From contig JAPTWR010000164.1 of the NCBI GenBank assembly GCA_028065135.1, forward strand, positions 1 to 24,401: a DNA stretch of 24,401 nucleotides, read 5' to 3'. This DNA comes from Acidithiobacillus sp. (GTDB taxonomy: Bacteria; Pseudomonadota; Gammaproteobacteria; Acidithiobacillales; Acidithiobacillaceae). Positions 1-4,915 of the stretch are shown here, piece by piece. The notes under the pieces were generated by a model. It ran no database searches, had not been told where the DNA came from, and saw nothing but the letters and a program-made list of their open reading frames with translations. The translations under genes were made by a program, and so were the position numbers. The stretch's first letter is position 1. Each line of letters starts with the position of its first letter.

Positions 1-2
1 GT

Positions 3-290
3 ACCGACATTCGGGTTCTATTGGAAAGCGGTCCGCGCACCGCGGAGATCAACCACTTCATGGAGGAGTCCCGCCGCGCTGGCCGATACACAGGGCTGGA
101 TAAACAGGGCGCGTCCGAAGCGATCCGCGCGGCTGTGGCCTACTTGCTGGAATATGCGGATGCGCTCCGGGAGCGGCATTTAATGGAGTCCGGGGTATGG
201 AATAAGGTGTTCACCGAAGAACGGTATAACGATCTTCGAGAACTTGCGTTCGCGCTGGGCAATAACCTGATTGCGACTACGGAGGAATGA
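3..290 (+). CDS. Hypothetical protein, 5' end cut by window
   Basis: The reading frame is open from the window edge, so the true start probably lies upstream. A TTG at position 21 is the first internal start-like codon but has no clear ribosome binding site. The visible part is about 95 residues, mostly helical and charged, with no membrane segment or recognisable catalytic motif. It ends 6 bases before the next gene, and the sequence ggaggaatga at its end supplies the ribosome binding site for that gene, so the two are probably co-transcribed and coupled. I do not recognise the family. Confidence 0.6.
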   Translation, partial: TDIRVLLESGPRTAEINHFMEESRRAGRYTGLDKQGASEAIRAAVAYLLEYADALRERHLMESGVWNKVFTEERYNDLRELAFALGNNLIATTEE

Positions 291-296
291 TTCCAC

Positions 297-599
297 ATGA
301 TAAAGCTCATCGAAGCACCTTGGACGGCGGAACAGATCGAAACGCTGAACCGTTTACAACGCGGGGAACTGTATGCTCATCCCTACACGTGCCCGCATCG
401 CGGTGATGTGCCCCATCACGATAACGGCCACGACACCGGCTGTCTGGTGGCCACGAAGAACGGTTGGTGGTGCCCGGATTGCGGGTACACCCAGGATTGG
501 GCTCATGCATCGAGTCTGGATGCCATGTCCCTGGTGGATATGATGCGGTTGGTGTCACACCGGCAAGAAGTCGTGCAGCAAAACGGAGCGTGCCAATGA
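297..599 (+). CDS. Small zinc-ribbon-like protein
   Basis: This 100-residue protein has His and Cys residues spaced like a metal site. One set is HPYTCPHR near residues 27-34, followed by a His-rich stretch (HHDNGHD). A second is WWCPDCGYTQDW near residues 58-69, in which the CPDC pair is typical of a zinc ribbon knuckle. Similar small Cys/His proteins occur on phages and plasmids and are usually unassigned; that comparison is from general knowledge. An AGGA-type ribosome binding site lies at the end of the previous gene. It may bind nucleic acid or another protein, but the function is unknown. Confidence 0.7.
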   Translation: MIKLIEAPWTAEQIETLNRLQRGELYAHPYTCPHRGDVPHHDNGHDTGCLVATKNGWWCPDCGYTQDWAHASSLDAMSLVDMMRLVSHRQEVVQQNGACQ

Positions 600-643
600 C
601 CAGGCTATCGCCATCTTCTTTGACCATGGAGGAATCTGAATGA
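596..643 (+). CDS. Possible 15-codon bridging mini-ORF
   Basis: An ATG at 596 overlaps the stop of the upstream gene as ATGA, and its own TGA stop at 641-643 overlaps the ATG of the downstream gene as ATGA. The peptide would be MTRLSPSSLTMEESE. Its likely role, if translated, is to carry ribosomes from one gene to the next rather than to make a functional peptide. It is too short for coding statistics, so this is a positional argument only. Confidence 0.25.
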   Translation: MTRLSPSSLTMEESE

Positions 644-1056
644 ACCTCCGGAACCTCCTTCCCAAAGCGGGGATCAAAAAACCCTTGCCCTGGTTGGTGG
701 CGGGTATCCTCATCGTCGTTTTGGTGAGCTACATCGCGCACCGGCGGGGTGGCGACACCCATGAGTACCAAGTCCATTCGGCCATTTCCGGTGGTTGGCC
801 TGTCAATACGATGGGGTACCGCCTTCATGGCGGACCTGGTATGTGGAACATCTCCAACCTTTCCGGCAATCGTGTGGTCATCGCCTTCGGCGAAGTTCAT
901 ACGGCCGTCGGTTATCTCGCTGACGCCTGTCGTTTGAAGGCGGGGGACAAGGAGACCTGGCATTGGGTGAAGGGCAAACATCATCTGGAAGCCCGGACGC
1001 AGGTGGGCCAGTGTCATATTGATCTGGTCCGGGTGTCTACTCCTGCAAATGGATAA
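640..1056 (+). CDS. Single-pass membrane protein, unknown function
   Basis: This is a 138-residue protein. The N-terminus is basic, followed by one hydrophobic segment at about residues 18-33 (WLVAGILIVVLVSYIA) and then a basic stop-transfer stretch (HRRGG). The rest (about 100 residues) contains two cysteines near the C-terminal half that could pair if the domain is periplasmic. A GGAGG ribosome binding site sits about 9 bases before the ATG. I do not recognise the family. By analogy with other small one-TM proteins on conjugative elements it may be an envelope factor, but that is inference. Confidence 0.65.
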   Translation: MNLRNLLPKAGIKKPLPWLVAGILIVVLVSYIAHRRGGDTHEYQVHSAISGGWPVNTMGYRLHGGPGMWNISNLSGNRVVIAFGEVHTAVGYLADACRLKAGDKETWHWVKGKHHLEARTQVGQCHIDLVRVSTPANG

Positions 1057-1077
1057 AGGCGAGGTAAAGGAGGCAGC

Positions 1078-1269
1078 ATGAACCGCAAGGCAACGGCATC
1101 CCCAACACTACTGAGCAGCACCGAGACCATCTCACCGCAACCGGCGCCACACAGGCGCGCTGACATTTATATGCAGAGCCGCGAGGTGGTGAGGGGCGCA
1201 GGCTTTATCAGTACCGAGCAGTACCTACGAGCCAAAATCAGGGTCTTTCGCCGCCGCTCCCTTCACTGA
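1078..1269 (+). CDS. Small basic hypothetical protein
   Basis: This is a 63-residue protein rich in Arg and Ser/Thr in its first half, with a basic C-terminal tail (RVFRRRSLH). The ribosome binding site AAGGAGG lies 6 bases before the ATG and is the strongest in this part of the window, which is the main reason to call the gene. No domain is recognisable. It lies 21 bases after the preceding membrane-protein gene and is probably in the same transcript. Confidence 0.55.
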   Translation: MNRKATASPTLLSSTETISPQPAPHRRADIYMQSREVVRGAGFISTEQYLRAKIRVFRRRSLH

Positions 1270-1325
1270 ATCCAGCCACCCCTGCCACCAAAATCAATTT
1301 TCACGGAAAACATTAGGAGTCAAAA

Positions 1326-1604
1326 ATGGTAGGCATTCTCACAAAGTTGTCCACGACAGAGTCTTATCCGGGCAGGACCGTCCAACGGGTCTTGGGCATC
1401 GCTTCTGTCCAAAATAACACGATCTATGGCGAATACAGCACGAACCGGCAGTTGGAAGAAACGCTGGATAAATTGACCGCCCAGGTACGGGCGAAAGGGG
1501 GGGATGGGGCCATCGGCATACGGTTCGTACCCATCCAGAACCCCAATCACCAGGGGGTCATGTCGTTAATCGCCTACGGTACGGCGGTTATTTTCGAGGG
1601 TTGA
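1326..1604 (+). CDS. YbjQ-like small protein
   Basis: This is a 92-residue protein. It has an N-terminal strand containing PGRTVQRVLGIAS, a central amphipathic helix (LEETLDKLTAQVRAKGGDGAIGIRF) and a C-terminal strand ending YGTAVIF. That pattern resembles the YbjQ/UPF0145 family, in which small subunits form pentamers with the same helix-GADAVVG and GTAV features. Family function is not established, although heavy-metal binding has been suggested. The start is supported by TAGGAG at 7 bases. The next gene begins 3 bases after the stop, which points to a shared transcript. Confidence 0.6.
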   Translation: MVGILTKLSTTESYPGRTVQRVLGIASVQNNTIYGEYSTNRQLEETLDKLTAQVRAKGGDGAIGIRFVPIQNPNHQGVMSLIAYGTAVIFEG

Positions 1605-1607
1605 TGA

Positions 1608-2189
1608 ATGCGCATAGCCATAGACGCGGACCAGGTGCTTTTCGACTTCGATGGTGCTTGGCGCACGACCGCCGAAACGGTGCTGAACCGGGAATTGCCC
1701 AGGAAGAACGGAAGTTATCACCTGATGTCCCGGTATGGCCTTTCCATGGCGGAATATCACCGGTGCTGGGCGAAGTTTCACGCGCTGGAGAAGTGGCGAC
1801 ATTGCCCGGCGATCCCGGACGCTGTGGATGCGGTACGCGGGTGGCTCGACATGGGGCATGAGGTCTTCGTGATAACCGCCGTGGATACCCCAGCCCGGAA
1901 ACTGCGGCAGCAATCAATGGACGATTTGGGTCTGTCCCGGGTCTGCCTGATGGCTGTCGGGTCCAAAGGGGGCAAGTATCACGCGCTCAAGGGGTTGAGG
2001 CCAGGTTTCTTTGCCGATGATTTGTGGAAGCACTGTCAGGAAGCCATAGATGCTGGTGTGCCCCATGTGGTTCGGGTTTCAGGTGGGCACGATGGCGACG
2101 GTGATCTGATACCGGGTGTTCGTGTCGTGGATAGCATAGGAGGGTTTTACGGTGAACGATTCGACCGAAAAGTTGCAAACGCTCGCTAA
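1608..2189 (+). CDS. HAD-superfamily phosphatase / 5'-nucleotidase-like
   Basis: This is a 193-residue cytosolic protein. HAD motif I is near the N-terminus (IDADQVLFDFDG), with the nucleophile and acid/base Asp pair as DAD. Motif II is the FVITAVD strand near residues 85-91, a Lys follows near residue 125 (KGGKYHALK), and motif IV is FFADD near residue 137. This set and the size fit the 5'(3')-deoxyribonucleotidase branch of HAD phosphatases, which dephosphorylate nucleotides with Mg2+. Substrate choice cannot be read from the sequence. The ORF ends 38 bases inside the next gene, whose ribosome binding site lies within it. Confidence 0.75.
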   Translation: MRIAIDADQVLFDFDGAWRTTAETVLNRELPRKNGSYHLMSRYGLSMAEYHRCWAKFHALEKWRHCPAIPDAVDAVRGWLDMGHEVFVITAVDTPARKLRQQSMDDLGLSRVCLMAVGSKGGKYHALKGLRPGFFADDLWKHCQEAIDAGVPHVVRVSGGHDGDGDLIPGVRVVDSIGGFYGERFDRKVANAR

Positions 2190-2493
2190 GAGCGTGCTGA
2201 CGGATGCGCCTCAGACAGCGCAGGAAATCGCGGACAAGACGGGGGGTAGTGTCGTGATGGTGCGTCAAGCGATGACCGCGCTGGAAAAGCAGGGCCATGC
2301 CATCAGCATGGGGGCCAGACCGGTCCGCTATTGCGCGGCGAAGATCCCGGCTAAACCAATACAGAGGCACAGGGAAGAATACCGGGGTGAACCAAGGCCG
2401 TATCTCCGGCCCGGAAGTTACGCGCCGCCGGCGCGCCCAAGAATAACGCTCGCTGGTACCGATATCGAGAACCTATCGGAGATAGATGGATGA
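2152..2493 (+). CDS. Winged-helix DNA-binding-like protein
   Basis: This is a 113-residue protein that starts at GTG, chosen because TAGGAGG lies about 8 bases upstream inside the previous gene. Residues about 5-62 (TLAKSVLTDAPQTAQEIADKT, then VRQAMTALEKQGHAI) form helices typical of a winged helix-turn-helix in which the second helix pair reads DNA. The remaining half is Pro/Arg-rich and probably disordered. It could regulate the local operon or act in plasmid maintenance. It has no recognisable effector domain. Its stop overlaps the next start as ATGA. Confidence 0.6.
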   Translation: MNDSTEKLQTLAKSVLTDAPQTAQEIADKTGGSVVMVRQAMTALEKQGHAISMGARPVRYCAAKIPAKPIQRHREEYRGEPRPYLRPGSYAPPARPRITLAGTDIENLSEIDG

Positions 2494-3044
2494 GCCACCA
2501 CATGAAGGACCCTGAACAGCAGATGGCCTACTGGCTCACCCTCCAGAAGCAGTGCTTTAACCCGCAACTGGCGGAGCATCAGTTCAATGAGCTGCGGGCG
2601 GCACTGCGCGATGCTCAGCAGGAATTGCAGGAAGAAAAAAAACGGACGACCATTCTGTCCCCGGCCTCTCTTTTGGAGTTCCTGTCCGGGTCTTTTTATG
2701 TGCTCAACCCGCGGGGAGACAACCTCCTGGTGATACGCCCCATAGCGAGCTATTGCAACGGCGAGGAAGTGGTGCTCATGGCCTCCCAAGAATCCAGCGG
2801 GATGATTTACGTTCATGACAACGCGCATGGCATCAGCATCATGCTGGAAGATGCCGATACGGACATAGAAACACCGCGTATCGCCGATAAACTGACCAAG
2901 ATGGTCGCGTTGCACGGTTCTCATTATGATCCAGCGACGCACCAGATCAGTGTACGCACGCACCGATCCACCGCCGTAGATCAGGTGAAGCGCCTGACCA
3001 GAGCGGTTCAACATATCGCGGAAACCAATGCGCTCGACCTGTAA
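2490..3044 (+). CDS. Hypothetical protein, weakly DUF1828-like
   Basis: This is a 184-residue soluble protein. Residues about 25-55 are a charged helix likely to form a coiled coil (ELRAALRDAQQELQEEKKR). The C-terminal two-thirds alternates strands and helices (YVLNPRGDNLLVIRP, MIYVHDNAHGISIMLEDADTD, then VDQVKRLTRAVQHIAE). That layout loosely recalls DUF1828 proteins found on mobile elements, but the match is by eye and weak. It overlaps both neighbours (ATGA upstream, 17 bases downstream), so it is part of a translationally coupled string. The function is unknown. Confidence 0.6.
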   Translation: MSHHMKDPEQQMAYWLTLQKQCFNPQLAEHQFNELRAALRDAQQELQEEKKRTTILSPASLLEFLSGSFYVLNPRGDNLLVIRPIASYCNGEEVVLMASQESSGMIYVHDNAHGISIMLEDADTDIETPRIADKLTKMVALHGSHYDPATHQISVRTHRSTAVDQVKRLTRAVQHIAETNALDL

Positions 3045-3267
3045 CCACACTGCCATGACGCTTGAGGACCGTACATCGCGGGAAGAAGGGGATGTGGAAC
3101 GGGGCAGCATCCGGGCGAAATGCCGCATCGGCGCACTGGAAGAAGCGGCAATCCGAACCCGTGCCAGTTTGCGCCAGCTCGCGCAGAAGGCGGCAGACCA
3201 CCGTTTGCCGACCTGGTATATCGACGAGATATCCAAGATCGCCGACGAGATGACCTGGACGCCGTGA
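3028..3267 (+). CDS. Small helical hypothetical protein
   Basis: This is a 79-residue protein if started at 3028; an ATG at 3055 is an alternative and gives 70 residues. Neither start has a strong ribosome binding site, so coupling to the upstream gene, which it overlaps by 17 bases, is likely. The sequence is mostly charged helix with no membrane segment (GALEEAAIRTRASLRQLAQKAADH). It is the last gene before the non-coding leader of the replication gene. I do not recognise it. Confidence 0.5.
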   Translation: MRSTCNHTAMTLEDRTSREEGDVERGSIRAKCRIGALEEAAIRTRASLRQLAQKAADHRLPTWYIDEISKIADEMTWTP

Positions 3268-3273
3268 GGACGG

Positions 3274-3293
3274 CTGAAAAATAATTTTTTCAG
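3274..3293 (+). terminator. AT-rich inverted repeat after the accessory operon
   Basis: CTGAAAAA, the loop TAAT and TTTTTCAG form a perfect 8-base-pair inverted repeat 6 bases after the preceding stop codon. The stem is weak (mostly A-T) and no long T-run follows, so termination would be inefficient. It could equally be a protein-binding site just upstream of a possible TACAAT -10 box at 3306-3311 for the replication gene. Confidence 0.3.
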
Positions 3294-3306
3294 AACAAAG
3301 GAAAAT
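3291..3306 (+). repeat. Shared non-coding element, copy 1
   Basis: CAGAACAAAGGAAAAT occurs here in the leader of the replication gene. A copy lacking one G occurs at 19478-19492 upstream of the dotP-like gene. Both are preceded by a GAAAA(A)TAAT stretch. Both sites lie in the only two sizeable non-coding stretches of the window, which suggests a common binding site. Confidence 0.4.
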
Positions 3307-3385
3307 ACAATCTGACGGTAGTAACCCTATCAATGCCACATAAAAACCGGGGCAGCGGTGTTCGTCGCACAGGATCGGCGGGCAA

Positions 3386-3430
3386 ATAAAAAGGCTGGAA
3401 GCCAAGGCTCCAGCCAAAATTCATTCCGAT
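3386..3430 (-). ncRNA. Candidate antisense RNA to the rep leader (about 45 nt)
   Basis: On the minus strand a TATAAT box (3437-3442) with TTGCAA (3461-3466) predicts a start near 3430. Only 15 bases further on, an inverted repeat (arms GGCTGGAGCC and GGCTTCCAGCC, 3393-3415) is followed by TTTTTATTT, a textbook intrinsic terminator for leftward transcription. The product would be a very short, mostly hairpin RNA complementary to the untranslated leader of the replication gene. Counter-transcribed RNAs of about 50 nt that limit replication protein synthesis are known in plasmids such as pMV158. Existence and role here are inference. Confidence 0.5.
3393..3415 (-). terminator. Leftward intrinsic terminator / rep leader hairpin
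   Basis: The stem is about 10 base pairs with one bulged base and a small loop, followed on the minus strand by TTTTTATTT. On the + strand no T-run follows, so it does not look like a rightward terminator. In the rep mRNA the same bases would form a leader hairpin. Its 3' arm contains CTCCAG (3408-3413), the exact complement of CTGGAG (3450-3455), which includes the presumed ribosome binding site of the rep gene. Confidence 0.6.
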
Positions 3431-3436
3431 AGGGAA

Positions 3437-3466
3437 ATTATATGTCATTCTGGAGACCTTTTGCAA
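3437..3466 (-). promoter_or_regulatory. Leftward sigma-70-type promoter
   Basis: Read on the minus strand, TTGCAA (3461-3466) is the -35 box and TATAAT (3437-3442) is a perfect -10 box, with an 18-base spacer. The -35 box overlaps the first codons of the rep gene. It points leftward, where no protein gene exists, straight into the terminator at 3393-3415. Confidence 0.55.
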
Positions 3467-4915
3467 ATGTCCTTGAACCTTTCAATGTTCCCCCGCGTGG
3501 GCCGCTATGCGGAGGACAATAACATGGGATACATGATCGAAGACGAGGAGCATGACGCCCTCGAACAGGTGCCTTTCGATGCCCGCTGGATGTATATGTC
3601 GCTGCGCAAGAAAATGGACTTTGCGACGGGGATTGTCGGAGGTCCCAAGCGGCGCATCTCGTGGGCCGAGGTGGCCGGGATGGTGGCGCTGGAGCATCAG
3701 CAGGGCCGCAAGGCGATTCCCGCCGATGTAAGCCGCGCCCGTCGCCTCATGGCCTCCCTGGAGAAATGTGGGGCCGTGGAGCGTCACACCAGCCTCAAGG
3801 ATCGCTATCTGGTGCTCTATCTGCCTCTGGCCCGCTCTGACCACTCCGAAGCCGCCAAGCGCCAGGAACAGAGCTATCAGGCCTCCCTCGCCGAAGCGGT
3901 GGAGGAGACCCAGAACTGTGTCGGCATGGACATCTACCGCGCCCGCCGTTCAGCGACAGCGGGAACAGCGGACACCACCATGCAGGTGCCACAGTCTGCA
4001 CCCACGGCACCGCTCAGCGCCGGAGGATTGCCTGTGGACTTTACCCATGCTGCGCCGTCCTTCCCGTCCGTCGCATTCAAAACCGCGCACGGTTCCGGTC
4101 CCTCCGTGCAGGGCCAGCCAGTCGCAACAGACATGCCGACAGGCATGGAGGGTACTATCAGCAGGGGCTTGGTACAGGCGACTGAGCACATGGGTTTGAC
4201 GCCCGCGAGCGAAGTCCGACAGACCTCCGACAGACCCATCCCGGAGAAGTCCGACAGACCCAATGAGCCTGCAAGTGACTGTCTTAATGAGGAAAACAGG
4301 ACAGCTTGCGAGGAAGTCCGACAGACCTCCGACAGGCTCGTCCCGGAGAAGTCCGACAGGCATGTAACTACTCCGTTTACTCCGAACCTATATAAAAACC
4401 TAGATATACCAACAGCGCGCAGACCCGCACCTGCGCACATACGCGCGGGCGCGGCGAGTGTTGTCCAGGCTTTGACCGAACCTTCTGCAGGCCAACAGCC
4501 GGAGCGCCCTGCAGGCGGCGTAGGCTCTGCGGGCGACGTAGGCCCTGCGCAGATTCGGGAAGCCGTGCAGAACACGCTGCCAAGCCCACGGCCCGCAGCG
4601 ACACCGGCGCGATCCATGGTCAACCCTGTCGGCGGCGTCAAGCCCAAGACCTGCCAGTCGGCACCGCCGGAAGTGCCCCAGCGCCGGGTACGCCAGAACC
4701 TCGACAGCCGCCTGGTGACGGTCGCGGTGGATGACGACAGCGGGGTTTCGGTGCAGGTGTCTCCGGCCTTCGCGGCGAAGCATCCTGACCGTCTCCGGGA
4801 GCTGCGGGAGATTTTTTCGGCCTGTGCGGCAGGGGTGGCACCCCCCGATTTCGAGCCGCTTCCCGCAGATTTGCCCGCTGGCATCGGCGATGGCCACGAA
4901 GGGGGACTCCAGTGA
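3467..4915 (+). CDS. Replication initiator-like protein with internal iterons
   Basis: This is a 482-residue protein from the ATG at 3467, with GGAGA about 10 bases upstream; a TTG at 3461 is an alternative. The N-terminal 125 residues look like a compact DNA-binding region (RISWAEVAGMV, then VSRARRLMASLEKCGAVER, a winged-helix-like pattern). After that the protein is Pro/Ala/Ser-rich and probably disordered up to about residue 400, with a short ordered C-terminus. The layout, the immediately following DnaC-like gene (GTGA overlap), and repeated TCCGACAG boxes plus an AT-rich stretch inside the gene resemble phage lambda O, which binds iterons in its own gene and recruits helicase through P. 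The family is inferred, not recognised by strong sequence identity. Confidence 0.6.
   Translation: MSLNLSMFPRVGRYAEDNNMGYMIEDEEHDALEQVPFDARWMYMSLRKKMDFATGIVGGPKRRISWAEVAGMVALEHQQGRKAIPADVSRARRLMASLEKCGAVERHTSLKDRYLVLYLPLARSDHSEAAKRQEQSYQASLAEAVEETQNCVGMDIYRARRSATAGTADTTMQVPQSAPTAPLSAGGLPVDFTHAAPSFPSVAFKTAHGSGPSVQGQPVATDMPTGMEGTISRGLVQATEHMGLTPASEVRQTSDRPIPEKSDRPNEPASDCLNEENRTACEEVRQTSDRLVPEKSDRHVTTPFTPNLYKNLDIPTARRPAPAHIRAGAASVVQALTEPSAGQQPERPAGGVGSAGDVGPAQIREAVQNTLPSPRPAATPARSMVNPVGGVKPKTCQSAPPEVPQRRVRQNLDSRLVTVAVDDDSGVSVQVSPAFAAKHPDRLRELREIFSACAAGVAPPDFEPLPADLPAGIGDGHEGGLQ
4211..4418 (+). other. Candidate replication origin inside the rep gene
   Basis: Six TCCGACAG boxes start at 4215, 4226, 4250, 4317, 4328 and 4352. 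They form two identical sets with spacings of 11 and 24 bases, offset by 102 bases. The first box of each set is read in a different codon frame (GTC CGA CAG, encoding VRQ) from the other two (TCC GAC AG, encoding SDR). Codon third positions are almost identical between the sets, so the DNA rather than the peptide seems conserved. Downstream at 4363-4412 the DNA becomes AT-rich (tatataaaaacctagatata) within otherwise GC-rich surroundings, as expected for a duplex-unwinding element. Confidence 0.55.

Noticed and set aside
307..1017. Minus-strand ORF of 236 codons across two small + strand genes
   Set aside because: It spans the ends of well-supported + strand genes with good ribosome binding sites and shows no recognisable domain.
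3393..3415. Rightward terminator before the rep gene
   Set aside because: On the + strand the hairpin is followed by AAAATT, not a T-run; the T-run is on the minus strand, so the terminator points left.
4211..4360. CRISPR-like array
   Set aside because: The repeats are only about 8 bases, clustered at 11- and 24-base spacing inside a coding sequence, with no spacer-repeat regularity and no cas genes.
3934..4884. Long minus-strand ORF of 316 codons opposite the rep gene
   Set aside because: It is a shadow of the GC-rich, low-complexity part of the + strand gene; it has no ribosome binding site, domain or plausible protein composition.
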